DNA of 64,000 nucleotides, taken from contig CAVTMP010000005.1 of NCBI GenBank assembly GCA_963735885.1, positions 108,758 through 172,757 of the forward strand, given 5' to 3'. A program made the position numbers and the translations under genes. Below are positions 26,687-38,160 of this stretch, in pieces (the first letter of the stretch is position 1; every line of letters begins with the position of its first letter). The notes below the pieces were generated by a model, which had not been told where the DNA came from, made no database searches, and saw only the letters and a program-made list of their open reading frames with translations. Source of the stretch: JBBSBL01 sp963735885 (lineage in GTDB: Bacteria; Actinomycetota; Thermoleophilia; Solirubrobacterales; Solirubrobacteraceae).

Positions 26687-27360
26687 GCGCCGTCGCGCGC
26701 GCGCTCTCCTACCCGTACGCGCGGGCGGCGGAGGACGCGGGCGGCGGGCCGCCGGCGGAGGTCGGCGACCGCCGGGCGCTCCTGGCGATCGGCGCGAACG
26801 CGTCGCCGGACGCGCTCGCCGGCAAGCTCGGCGACGCCGCGGGCGAGGTGCCCTCCGCGTCGGCCTGGCTCGCCGGCTTCGACGTCGTCTACTCCGCCCA
26901 CGTCGCGCCCTACGGCGCGATCCCGGCGACGCTGCAGCAGAGCCCCGGCACGGAGGTCGACGTCTGCACCCTGTGGGTCACCGACCGCGAGCTCGACCTC
27001 CTCCACCCGACCGAGGGCAACTACCGCTTCGGCCGCCTCGACGGGATCGAGCTGCGGCTCCGCGACGGCTCGCGCCTGGGGGCGATCGCCTCGTACGTCT
27101 CGCGCCACGGCTGTCTGCGCGTCGACGGCGAGGAGGTCGCGCTCGCCGCGGTGCCCGCCCGCCGGCGCGGGCTGCCGGCGCTCGACCAGCACGGCATCCT
27201 CGAGCGCGTGCGCTCGGACCTCGCGCCGGACCGCGACCTGCCCGCGTTCGTCGCCGAGCAGGTGGAGGACCCCGACCTCCGCGCCGCGCGCAGCGCCCGG
27301 CTCGCCGCCGGCGCCGCCCCGCTGCGCTTCCCCGGCTTCACCGAGGAGCCCCGGTGCTGA
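26683..27360 (+). CDS. Gamma-glutamylcyclotransferase-like protein
   Basis: The 225-residue protein sits by overlapping codons between the PuuD- and PuuC-like genes. It has LLAIGANASPDALAGKLG early, IPATLQQSPGTEVDVCTLWV in the middle, and LDLLHPTEGNYRFGRLDG. This order recalls the gamma-glutamylcyclotransferase fold: an N-terminal YGSN-like loop, a PATL strand, and a Glu in the TE-x-x-Y stretch. The match is by eye and remote. If right, the protein could act on the gamma-glutamyl intermediate directly, releasing pyroglutamate. It is not a standard member of the Puu pathway. Confidence 0.55.
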   Translation: MSAVARALSYPYARAAEDAGGGPPAEVGDRRALLAIGANASPDALAGKLGDAAGEVPSASAWLAGFDVVYSAHVAPYGAIPATLQQSPGTEVDVCTLWVTDRELDLLHPTEGNYRFGRLDGIELRLRDGSRLGAIASYVSRHGCLRVDGEEVALAAVPARRRGLPALDQHGILERVRSDLAPDRDLPAFVAEQVEDPDLRAARSARLAAGAAPLRFPGFTEEPRC

Positions 27361-28712
27361 GCGTGCTCGAGCCCGCCACCGAGCAGGTGCTCGCGGAGCT
27401 CCCGCAGGCGGGCGTGGAGGAGGCCGACGCCGCCGTGGCCCGGGCGAAGGCCGCCCACCCGGCGTGGCGGGCGCTGGCGGCGCCCGAGCGCGCGCGGCTC
27501 CTGCGCCGCCTGGCCGACGCGATGGCCGAGCGCCACGAGGACCTCGCCGTGCTCGAGGCGCGCAACGCCGGGAAGCCGATCGGCTCCGCGCGCGGCGAGA
27601 TCGCCATGGCCATCGAGACCTTCGGCTACTACGCGGGCGCCCCCGAGCGCCTGCTCGGCGACACCATCCCGGTCGCCGGCGGCGTGGCGATGACCTTCCG
27701 CGAGCCGCTCGGCGTCGTCGCGCTCATCACGCCCTGGAACTTCCCGCTGACGATCGCCTGCTGGAAGCTCGGGCCCGCCCTGGCCGCGGGGAACACCGCG
27801 GTGCTGAAGCCGGCCGAGCTCACGCCGCTCACCGCGGTGGAGCTCGAGCGCATCGCGCTCGAGGCCGGGATCCCCGAGGGCGTGGTGAACGTCGTCGTCG
27901 GCCCGGGCCGCGTGGTCGGGCAGCGGCTGGTCGAGCATCCCGACGTCGCGAAGGTCGCCTTCACCGGCTCGACCGAGGTCGGCCGCTCGATCGCCGCGGG
28001 CGCCGCCGGGACCATCAAGCGGGTCACGCTCGAGCTGGGTGGCAAGTCGGCGAACGTCGTCTTCGCCGACGCCGACGTCGAGGCGGCGGCGGCCGCCGCT
28101 CCGGGGGCGGTGTTCGACAACGCCGGCCAGGACTGCTGCGCCCGCTCGCGGATCCTCGTCGAGCGCCCGGTCCTCGAGCGCTTCCTCGCCGCGCTCGAGC
28201 CGCACGTCACCGGCATCCGGGTCGGCGACCCGCTCGACCCCGGCACGGAGATGGGCCCGCTGATCTCGGCCGGCCAGCGCGAGACCGTGGCGTCGTTCGT
28301 GCCCGAGGGCGCGCCGGTCGCGTTCCGCGGCACGGCGCCGGGAGGCGCGGGGTTCTGGTACCCGCCGACGGTGCTCTGCCCCGTCGACCCCGCCGACCGC
28401 GCGGTGCGCGAGGAGATCTTCGGGCCGGTCGCGGCCGTCGTGCCGTTCGACGGCGAGGCCGAGGCGATCGCGCTCGCGAACGACACGATCTACGGGCTCT
28501 CGGGCTCGGTCTGGACCCGCGACGGCGCGAAGGCGCTGCGCGTCGCCCGGGCGATCGAGACCGGGGTGCTGTCGATCAACTCGAACAGCTCGGTCCGGGT
28601 GCAGACGCCGTTCGGCGGCTTCAAGCAGTCGGGCGTGGGCCGCGAGCTCGGCCCGCACGCGCTCGACCACTACACCGAGGTCAAGACGGTCTACTACGCG
28701 ACGGAGGGGTGA
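27354..28712 (+). CDS. Aldehyde dehydrogenase (PuuC-like)
   Basis: The 452-residue enzyme has all main aldehyde dehydrogenase motifs: ITPWNFPLTIACWKLGPALA, the cofactor site FTGSTEVGRS, the general-base Glu in LELGGKSANVVF, the nucleophile Cys in NAGQDCCARSR, and EEIFGPVAAVVPF. In this operon it probably oxidises the gamma-glutamylated aminoaldehyde. The GTG start at 27354 overlaps the previous stop by 7 bp. N-terminally it is slightly shorter than typical 480-490-residue family members. Confidence 0.88.
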   Translation: MLSVLEPATEQVLAELPQAGVEEADAAVARAKAAHPAWRALAAPERARLLRRLADAMAERHEDLAVLEARNAGKPIGSARGEIAMAIETFGYYAGAPERLLGDTIPVAGGVAMTFREPLGVVALITPWNFPLTIACWKLGPALAAGNTAVLKPAELTPLTAVELERIALEAGIPEGVVNVVVGPGRVVGQRLVEHPDVAKVAFTGSTEVGRSIAAGAAGTIKRVTLELGGKSANVVFADADVEAAAAAAPGAVFDNAGQDCCARSRILVERPVLERFLAALEPHVTGIRVGDPLDPGTEMGPLISAGQRETVASFVPEGAPVAFRGTAPGGAGFWYPPTVLCPVDPADRAVREEIFGPVAAVVPFDGEAEAIALANDTIYGLSGSVWTRDGAKALRVARAIETGVLSINSNSSVRVQTPFGGFKQSGVGRELGPHALDHYTEVKTVYYATEG

Positions 28713-28715
28713 GGC

Positions 28716-29463
28716 GTGGCCGGACGGCTCGAGGGCAGGGTGTGCGTGATCACCGGGGCGGCGAGCGGGATCGGCGCCGAGACGGCGCGGCGGTTCGCCG
28801 AGGAGGGCGCCGTCGTGGTCGGCGTCGATCTCGCCACCGGCGCCGAGGGGGAGCTCGCGCTGCAGGTGGACGTCACCGACGAGGAGGACGTCGCGGCGAT
28901 GTACGGCGAGGTCCGCGAGCGCTTCGGCCGGATCGACGTGCTCTTCAACAACGCCGGGATCTCGCCCCCCGACGACGTCTCGGTGCTCGAGACCTCGCTC
29001 GAGGCGTGGCGCACCGTGCAGGAGGTCAACCTCACGTCGGTCTTCCTCTGCTGCAAGCACGGCATCCCGCACCTGCTCGAGTCCGGCGGCGGGAGCGTGA
29101 TCAACACGGCGTCGTTCGTCGCGGTGATGGGCGCGGCGACCTCGCAGATCTCCTACACCGCCTCGAAGGGCGGCGTGCTCGCCCTCTCCCGGGAGCTCGG
29201 CGTGGAGCTCGCCCGCCAGGGCGTGCGGGTCAACGCGCTGTGCCCGGGGCCGGTGTCGACCCCCGCTGCTCGAGGAGCTCTACGCGAGCGACCCCGAGGA
29301 GGCCGCGCGACGGATGGTCCACCTGCCGATGGGCCGCTTCGCCCAGCCGCGGGAGCTCGCCAACGCCGCGCTGTTCCTCGCCAGCGACGAGTCCTCCTAC
29401 GTCACCGCCTCGACGTTCCTCGTCGACGGCGGGCTCACGAACGCCTACGTGACGCCGCAGTAG
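28716..29463 (+). CDS. Short-chain dehydrogenase/reductase (one frameshift)
   Basis: This SDR of about 248 residues has the NAD-binding CVITGAASGIGAETARRFAE, the NNAG motif, the Ser of NTASF and the YTASKGG active-site Tyr-Lys. The frame breaks at a run of five C near 29262. The rest (LFLASDESSYVTASTFLVDGG) continues in another frame to a TAG at 29461. An extra C in the homopolymer is the simplest explanation. It follows the aldehyde dehydrogenase by 3 bp and could oxidise an alcohol-type gamma-glutamylamide, which would fit an amino-alcohol substrate. Confidence 0.8.
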
Positions 29464-29506
29464 GCCGGTCCGCGGGCCGGCGCTCCGGTGCCGCGGTGCG
29501 CGCGGG

Positions 29507-30742
29507 TCAGCGCATCACCGACGCGCCGTAGCCGGCGTCGCGGATCGCCGCGAGCACCCGGTCGGCGTGCTCCCGTCCGCGGGTCTCGAGCACGAGTTGG
29601 ACGCCGGTCTCCCGCACGTGGAGCGACACCCCCTCGCGGACGTGCTCGACCTCGACGACGTTCGCGCCGGTGCCCGCGACGAGCGCCAGGAGGCGCGCCA
29701 GACCGCCGGGGGTGTCCGGCACGCGCGAGAGCAGCGCGAGCCGCCGGCCCTGCCCGGTCTCGTGCCGCCGCGCGATCGAGGCGAGCAGTCCGGCGTCCAC
29801 GTTCCCGCCCGAGAGCACCGCGACGGTGGTGCCGCGCGGCGCCGGCGCGACCTTCCCGGCGAGCAGCGCGGCGACGCCGACGGCGCCCGCGCCCTCGACG
29901 ACGAGCTTCGCGCGCTGGAGCAGCAGGACCATGGCCTCGGCCGTCTCCTCCTCCCCCACGCAGACGACGTCGTCGACCCAGCGCCGCACCAGCGGGAGGG
30001 TGACGCCGCCCGGGCGCTTGATCGCGATGCCGTCGGCGATCGTCAGCGCCGCTTCGACGGTGACCGCCTGGCCGGCGTCGAGCGAGGCGCGACACGACGG
30101 GCACGCGTCGACCTGCACGCCCACGACGCGGACCTCCGGGCGCGCCGCCTTGACCGCGATCGCGACGCCGCTCACGAGGCCCCCGCCGCCGACCGGCACG
30201 ACGACCTGCGCGAGGTCGTCGACCTGGTCGAGCAGCTCGAGCCCGAGCGACCCCTGGCCGGCGACGACGACCTCGTCGTCGAACGGGTGGACGAACGCCG
30301 GGCCGCCGGGCTCGGCCGCCCGGATCCGCGCGGCCGCGACGCAGTCGTCGACGCTGCCGGTGACCTGGTGGATCTCGGCGCCGAGGCCGGCCGCGGCCTC
30401 GGCCTTGGCGATCGGGGCGTCGTCGGGGATGAAGACCTCGCAGCGCACGCCCCGGGCCCGCGCCGCGTAGGCGACGGCCTGGGCGTGGTTGCCGGCGCTC
30501 GCGGCGACGACGCCCGCGGCGCTGCCCTCCGGGCCGAGCGCGGCGAGCTTCGCCATCGCGCCGCGCAGCTTGAACGACCCGGTGCGCTGGAGGTTCTCGG
30601 CCTTGAGCGCCACCGTCCCGCCGACGCGCGCTCCCAGCGTCCGCGACGAGAGCACCGGCGTGGCGCGCACGACGCCCTCCCCCGCGACGGCGGCGCGGCG
30701 AACCGCTTCCACGTCGAGCGTCGGCGCCGTGCCCCGTCCCAT
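29507..30742 (-). CDS. ilvA: Threonine ammonia-lyase with ACT domain
   Basis: The 411-residue protein binds PLP through the Lys of RTGSFKLRGA and has the glycine-rich phosphate loop VVPVGGGGLVSG. The catalytic domain covers about residues 1-325. A C-terminal ACT-like domain (PDTPGGLARLLALVAGTGAN) follows, which in this family senses amino acids. It converts threonine to 2-oxobutyrate and ammonia through an unstable enamine. The gene start overlaps the ridA stop, which is functionally apt because RidA clears that enamine. It could equally be the catabolic, TdcB-like form. Confidence 0.88.
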   Translation of the reverse strand: MGRGTAPTLDVEAVRRAAVAGEGVVRATPVLSSRTLGARVGGTVALKAENLQRTGSFKLRGAMAKLAALGPEGSAAGVVAASAGNHAQAVAYAARARGVRCEVFIPDDAPIAKAEAAAGLGAEIHQVTGSVDDCVAAARIRAAEPGGPAFVHPFDDEVVVAGQGSLGLELLDQVDDLAQVVVPVGGGGLVSGVAIAVKAARPEVRVVGVQVDACPSCRASLDAGQAVTVEAALTIADGIAIKRPGGVTLPLVRRWVDDVVCVGEEETAEAMVLLLQRAKLVVEGAGAVGVAALLAGKVAPAPRGTTVAVLSGGNVDAGLLASIARRHETGQGRRLALLSRVPDTPGGLARLLALVAGTGANVVEVEHVREGVSLHVRETGVQLVLETRGREHADRVLAAIRDAGYGASVMR

Positions 30743-31134
30743 CAGCCCGGCAGCGCGATCACGGCGTCGACCTCGACCTGCGCGCCCTTCGGCAGCGCGG
30801 CGACCCCGATCGCCACCCGGGCCGGCGGATCGGCCGCGAAGAACTCCGCGTAGACCTCGTTCACCGCGGCGAACTCGGCCATGTCGGTGAGGTACACCGT
30901 CACGCGCACCGCGTCGCCGAGGCCGGCGCCGGCGGCGGCGCAGACCGCCGCCAGGTTCTCCAGGCAGCGCCGAGCCTGCTCGGCGGCGTCGGCGCCGACG
31001 ATCTCGCCGGTGGCCGGGTCGAGCGGGATCTGCCCGGAGCAGAAGAGCAGGCCTTCGGCCCGGACCGCATGGACGTAGGGACCGACGGCCTCCGGCGCAC
31101 CCGGCGCCGTGACGGTCTCGCGCGACGACGCCAC
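30742..31134 (-). CDS. ridA: RidA-family enamine/imine deaminase
   Basis: This 130-residue protein has the RidA pattern: PYVHAVRAEGLLFCSGQIPL, then VRVTVYLTDMAEFAAVNEVY, and ending VAALPKGAQVEVDAVIAL. The conserved Arg (ARVAIGVAALP) lines the active site. RidA hydrolyses reactive 2-aminoacrylate and 2-aminocrotonate made by PLP dehydratases. It is the first gene of a two-gene unit with threonine ammonia-lyase, sharing one base of the overlapping stop/start. Confidence 0.9.
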   Translation of the reverse strand: MASSRETVTAPGAPEAVGPYVHAVRAEGLLFCSGQIPLDPATGEIVGADAAEQARRCLENLAAVCAAAGAGLGDAVRVTVYLTDMAEFAAVNEVYAEFFAADPPARVAIGVAALPKGAQVEVDAVIALPG

Positions 31135-31239
31135 TCGCTCCTCCTCTGGTCGGTGCGGCAGACCTTATCCCGCGGTCGAGGGATCGGCCCCCGCCCGCGG
31201 GTGCGGGGCAGCGCGAGAGGTCATCTACCCTGCGGCGAG

Positions 31240-33287
<2,048 letters not shown>

Positions 33288-33602
33288 CGTCGCCGCACCC
33301 GGACCGGCGCGCGGCGCCGGGCCGGCGGGGGTTGAGCCGCTGCGGCGCCGGCGTCGGCGCCCGCGGGGCGTGACGTGCGCAGACCGGCGACGCGCCGACA
33401 CGAACGACATCCGGGGAAGGGCCCGATCGTGAGAGGCAAGCCACGGCGTCCGGGCGCTCGGGACGCACGGTTCGCGAGATGCTTCCGCTTCCGCCATTGA
33501 CCGCGATAGGCGCGGTCGATGGCGCACGGACGTCCGCGAAGGCGTCGCGCGGAGCCCTCGTGCCCGACTGCGCCGGCCCTCCTCGATGCCGTTGCCCGCC
33601 GT
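33288..33602. other. 315-bp gap between convergent genes
   Basis: Between the YyaL-family stop and the MFS stop I find no convincing reading frame. The first 60 bp are rich in short GC palindromes (gcgcgcggcgccgggcc) that may end transcription. The rest shows nothing that I can name. Confidence 0.4.
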
Positions 33603-35156
33603 CTACGCCCGCGCCGGCTCCACCGCCTCGGCGCCCGGCGAGATCTCGCCCGTGGCCTCGACCGGCTCGCGCTCCACCTGGCCGCTGCCCCGCGGGACGA
33701 GGAGCAGGGCGAGCACGATCCCGAGCGCGGCGAACCCGGCACCGACCGCGAACGCGGCCTGGAAGCCCTCGGTCAACGCCCCGGGCAGGGCGTCGCGCGC
33801 GCCGCGGGCGGCGCTCATCACGTCGCCGGTCCGCGAGGTGGCGACGGTCGAGAGGATCGCCAGGCCGAGCGCCCCGCCGACCTGCTGGGCGGTGTTGATC
33901 AGCCCCGACGCCAGGCCCGCCTCGGCCGCCTTCACGCCCGAGACCGCCGTGATCGTGAGCGGCACGAAGGAGAAGCCGAGCCCGAACGCGACGATGATCG
34001 ACGGCAGCAGGACGTCGCCCGAGAAGGACCCGTCGACGCTCACCCCGCTGAACAGCAGCAGCCCGGCGACGATCAGCGCGAGGCCCCCGACGAGCACGGG
34101 CTTGGTCCCGACCCGCTGCACCAGCGCCGACGCGATCCCGGCGGCGAGGATGATCGACACGGCGAGCGGCAGGTAGGAGACGCCGGCCCGCAGCGCCGAG
34201 AAGCCGAGCACCTGCTGGAGGTAGAGCGAGATGAAGTAGAACATCGAGAACAGCGAGGCGCCGACGAGCAACCCGATGACGTTCGCGCTCGACACCGCCC
34301 GGTTGCGGAAGATCCCGAGCGGAGCCAGGGGAGCGCGCGAGCGTCGCTCGATCGCCACGAAGCCGGCGATCAGCGCCGCCGACAGGGCGAGCAGGCCGAT
34401 CGTCTGGGTCGATCCCCAGCCGGCGCTGCCGGCGTCCACCAGGGCGTAGACGAGGATCACGAGGCCGGCCGTGATCGTCAGCGCGCCGGCGACGTCGTAG
34501 CTGCGCTCGCGGTGGTCCGCGCGACTCTCCGCGATGAGGCGCGGGGCGATCAGGATCGCGGCGACCCCGATCGGCGCGTTGACGAAGAGGACCCACTCCC
34601 AGCCGAGCCCGGAGGTCAGGAGGCCGCCGAGCAGGACGCCGGCGGCCCCGCCGGCGCCGGCCAGGGCACCCCAGATGCCGAGCGCCTTGTTCCGCTCGGT
34701 GCCCTCGCGGAAGGTGACGGTGACGATCGAGAGCGCGGCCGGGGAGAGCAGCGCCGCGCCGAGTCCCTGCACGCCGCGGGCGACGATGAGCCAGCCCTCC
34801 GACGAGGCGAAGCCGCCGAGCAGGGAGGCGAGCGAGAAGAGGCCGAGGCCGGCGATGAACATCCGGCGGCGGCCGAGCAGGTCGGCCAGGCGCCCGCCGA
34901 GCAGCAGGAAGCCCCCGAAGGCCAGGGTGTAGGCGTTCACGACCCACTGGAGGTTCTCCTGCGAGAAGCTGAGCGCGTCCTTGATCGAGGGCAGCGCGAC
35001 GTTCACGATCGAGGCGTCGAGCACCACCATGAACTGGGCGGCGCAGAGCAGGACGAGCGCCCGCCAGCGGCGCGGGTCGGGGGTGTCGGGGGCGCGCTCC
35101 GCGGGAACGGCGGCGGTCGTCGCCGCGGACGGAGAGGGGGCGGTGATCTCGCTCAT
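33603..35156 (-). CDS. DHA2-family MFS drug exporter (14 TM)
   Basis: The 517-residue membrane protein has 14 predicted hydrophobic helices. It opens with the motif DxxIVNVALP (VVLDASIVNVALPSIKDAL), followed by LADLLGRRRMFIAGL and the antiporter motif C region GALAGAGGAAGVLLGGLLTS. This is the EmrB/QacA group of proton-driven multidrug exporters. It is divergent from a TetR regulator with a 76-bp shared promoter region, the standard arrangement for an inducible efflux pump. ATG at 35156 is used because sequence upstream is intergenic promoter DNA. Confidence 0.9.
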   Translation of the reverse strand: MSEITAPSPSAATTAAVPAERAPDTPDPRRWRALVLLCAAQFMVVLDASIVNVALPSIKDALSFSQENLQWVVNAYTLAFGGFLLLGGRLADLLGRRRMFIAGLGLFSLASLLGGFASSEGWLIVARGVQGLGAALLSPAALSIVTVTFREGTERNKALGIWGALAGAGGAAGVLLGGLLTSGLGWEWVLFVNAPIGVAAILIAPRLIAESRADHRERSYDVAGALTITAGLVILVYALVDAGSAGWGSTQTIGLLALSAALIAGFVAIERRSRAPLAPLGIFRNRAVSSANVIGLLVGASLFSMFYFISLYLQQVLGFSALRAGVSYLPLAVSIILAAGIASALVQRVGTKPVLVGGLALIVAGLLLFSGVSVDGSFSGDVLLPSIIVAFGLGFSFVPLTITAVSGVKAAEAGLASGLINTAQQVGGALGLAILSTVATSRTGDVMSAARGARDALPGALTEGFQAAFAVGAGFAALGIVLALLLVPRGSGQVEREPVEATGEISPGAEAVEPARA

Positions 35157-35232
35157 CGTCGGCCTTTCGGGTACAATCGGAGACTGAGTTCCGGTTCCGG
35201 TTTGCGGCAGTGTAGCGGAATCGAGGTTCCAC
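35157..35232. promoter_or_regulatory. Shared promoter/operator of MFS and TetR genes
   Basis: The divergent gap contains TACAAT (35172-35177), the direct repeat GTTCCGGTTCCG (35188-35199) and an imperfect inverted repeat GGAAT-CGAG-GTTCC (about 35217-35230) close to the TetR start. These are candidate TetR-binding elements. The assignment is positional only. Confidence 0.4.
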
Positions 35233-35838
35233 TTGCTTCCCGAATCCGCCACCCCCGACGTCCCCCGCGCCACCCGCGCCGATGCGGTGCGCAATCGCGC
35301 GCGGGTCCTCGAAGCGGGCGCGGCGGTCTTCGCCGAGTACGGCCTCGACGCCCAGATGGACGACGTCGCCGGTCGCGCGGGCGTCGGCGTCGGCACGGTC
35401 TACCGGCACTTCCCGACGAAGGAGGCGCTGCTCGAGGCGTTGCTCCTCGACCGCGTCGGCGAGGCCATCGCCGCCTCGCGCGAGGCCGCGCGCGCCGACG
35501 ATCCGTGGGAGGGCTTCGCGACGATCATGCGCCGGGCGGCCGAGATGCAGGCCTCCGACCGGGGGTTCGCCGACCTCCTCGCCGCCGGCCTGGCGCGCAC
35601 GGAGGCCGTCCAGGCCGCCATGACCGAGCTGCACGACGCGATGGCGACGGTCATGCGACGCGCCCAGGCCGCCGGCTCCCTGCGCGCCGACGTCGCGCTC
35701 GACGACGTCCCGACCCTGATGTGCGGGCTCGCGCGGGTCGTCGGCTCCTCCGACCGACCCGGGTGGGAGCGCTACCTCGCGATCGTGCTCGACGGTCTGC
35801 GCGCGGACCGCGCGACGCCCCTGCCGCCGGCCCCGTGA
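35233..35838 (+). CDS. TetR-family repressor
   Basis: The 201-residue protein has an N-terminal TetR helix-turn-helix (LEAGAAVFAEYGLDAQMDDV, then AGVGVGTVYRHFPTKEALLEA) and a helical ligand-binding C-terminal half. A TTG at 35233 is the likely start, since homology begins within 15 residues of it. It is divergent from the MFS exporter and upstream of an MMPL transporter, so it may control both sides. The ligand is unknown. Confidence 0.87.
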   Translation: MLPESATPDVPRATRADAVRNRARVLEAGAAVFAEYGLDAQMDDVAGRAGVGVGTVYRHFPTKEALLEALLLDRVGEAIAASREAARADDPWEGFATIMRRAAEMQASDRGFADLLAAGLARTEAVQAAMTELHDAMATVMRRAQAAGSLRADVALDDVPTLMCGLARVVGSSDRPGWERYLAIVLDGLRADRATPLPPAP

Positions 35839-35949
35839 CCGTCGTCACTCCGCGGACGCGCGGTCGGGTGCTAGATATCCGTCATCCGCGCCCACGGGCG
35901 TGGTCGTACATGACGTGAGTCGCGGCGTGAGCGGCTCGCGCTTCGTCCC

Positions 35950-38110
35950 ATGCCCCGCCTGAGTCGCTTCCTCCAGTTCCCCGCCGGCCGCAAGGCGCGC
36001 TTCGCCGTCCTCGGCGTGTGGCTGCTCGTGGCCGTGATCGCCGGTCCCTTCTCCGGCAAGCTCGAGGACGTCCAGAAGAACGAGCAGTCGAGCTTCCTCC
36101 CGGGCAACGCCGAGTCGGTCCGCGCCCTCGGCGCCGTCGAGGCGGCACGGCAGGGCGACACGGTGACCGCGATCTCGGTCTACCGCCGTCCCGACGGCCT
36201 GAACGCCGCCGACCGGCGGTTCATCGCGGCCCGGATCGCCGCGGCGCGCTCGCGTGCGGTGACACCCCCCGCGAGGGGCGTCCGCGGCGCCACGGGGCCG
36301 CAGGTCTCCCGCGACGGCACGACCGCGCTGTCCTTCACCGAGATCTTCGCCGGCGGCAAGTCCGACGTGCTGAAGACCGCCGTCGACGACCTGCGCAACG
36401 CGGAGGGGCGCGCGCCGCCCGGGCTCCAGGTCGAGGTCACCGGCCCGGCCGGGTTCTCCGCCGACGCGATCGACGTCTTCAAGCAGATCAACGGGACGCT
36501 CCTGCTGGCCACGCTGGCGATCGTCTTCGTCCTCCTGATCATCATCTACCGCAGTCCGGTCTTCTGGACGATCCCGCTCTTCTCGGTGATCTTCGCGGAG
36601 GTCACGGCCCGCGGCCTGGCCTACGGGCTCGGCAAGGCCGGGGTGACGATCAACGGCCAGATCGGCCGGCATCCTGCCCGTGCTGGTGTTCGGCGCGGGC
36701 ACCGACTACGCGCTGCTGCTCGTCGCGCGCTACCGCGAGGAGCTTCGCCGCCACGAGTCCAAGACCGAGGCGATGCAGCTCGCGCTGCGCCGCGCCGGCC
36801 CGCCGATCGTCGCCTCCGCGCTGACCGTGATCGCCGGCCTGCTCTGCCTCACGCTGGCCGACGTCAACGGCACCGCCGGGCTCGGCCCGATCGGGGCCAT
36901 GGGCATCGCCGTGGCCATGATCTCGAGCCTCACGCTCCTCCCGGCGCTGCTCGTCATCGCCGGGCGGCGGTGGTTCTGGCCGCGCGTCCCCCATCTCGGC
37001 GATCCGGGCACCGACGAGACCCACGGCGCGTTCCGTCGCCTCGGCGAGGGCATCCGGCGGCGCCCGCGGGCGATCTGGATCGGCACGACGGTCGCCCTGC
37101 TCGTGATGTGCCTCGGGCTCACGCAGTTCGGCACCGGGCTCACGCAGGGGAACTCGTTCCGCGGCGAGGTCGAGGCGGTCAAGGGCCAGAAGCTGCTGCA
37201 GAAGGCGTTCCCCGCGGGTGCCAACGCCCCGGTGGACGTCGTGGTCGAGAACCGCGGTCGCGTCGCCGCCGTGCAGGGCGCGCTGCGCCGCGACCCGGCC
37301 ATCGCGGCGGTCCCGCCGAACGTCGCGACGAGCGAGAAGGGCTCCGTCTTCCAGGCCGTGCTGAAGGACGACCCCTACAGCGAAGCGGCCTTCAACCGGA
37401 TCCCGGCGCTGCGCACGGTGGCCCGCGACGCGGGCGGCCCCGGCACGCTGGTCGGGGGACCGACCGCCCAGGAGCGCGACCTCCGCATCTCCGCCACGCG
37501 CGACAACCGGGTGATCATCCCGATCGTCCTCGCCGTCGTCTTCCTCATCCTCGTCGTGCTGCTGCGCGCGGTCGCCGCCCCGCTGCTGCTCGTCGGCACG
37601 GTGATCCTGTCGTTCTTCGCGGCGCTCGGGGTCGGCGCGCTCGCCTTCGAGTACGTGTTCGACTTCCCGGGCTCCGATCCGTCGCTGCTGCTGCTGAGCT
37701 TCATCTTCCTCGTGGCGCTCGGCGTGGACTACAACATCTTCCTCATGGCGCGCGTGCGCGAGGAGACGGTCGCCCGTGGCACGCGCCAGGGGATGCTCCG
37801 CGGGCTCGCCGTCACCGGCGCGGTGATCACCTCGGCCGGGATCGTGCTCGCGGGCACCTTCAGCGCCCTGGCCGTCCTGCCGCTCGTGTTCCTCACGCAG
37901 ATCGGCTTCGTCGTCGCCTTCGGCGTGCTGCTCGACACGCTGATCGTCCGCTCGGTGCTCGTTCCCGCGCTCGTGTTCGACATCGGCCGGCCGATCTGGT
38001 GGCCCTCGCGCCTGGCCAGGCGCGACGAGCCCGAGGAGCCCGATGGCGGGAACGGCGCCCGCCGCCCGGAGCCGGAGCCCGAGCCGGAGCCGGCCGGCGC
38101 CCGCGGCTAG
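35950..38110 (+). CDS. MMPL/RND-family transporter (one frameshift)
   Basis: This transporter of about 720 residues has two repeated halves, each with a periplasmic loop followed by about five membrane helices: LLLATLAIVFVLLIIIYRSP and VVFLILVVLLRAVAAPLLL, with FGAGTDYALLLVARYREEL and VALGVDYNIFLMARVREE as the family proton-relay segments. MMPL proteins export lipids or drugs in actinobacteria. The two halves are in different frames, with the break near 36663 where a GGC codon seems to be damaged. One base lost in a GGC repeat would explain it. It lies 111 bp after the TetR gene on the same strand. Confidence 0.85.
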
Positions 38111-38160
38111 CGGCGACCGCCGGTTCCCGCCGAGCGCGACCGTAGGGTCCCGCGCGGCTC

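Noticed and set aside
33288..33602. Small gene or RNA in the gap after the YyaL-family gene
   Set aside because: No start with RBS and coherent product on either strand, and no conserved RNA motif that I can recognise.
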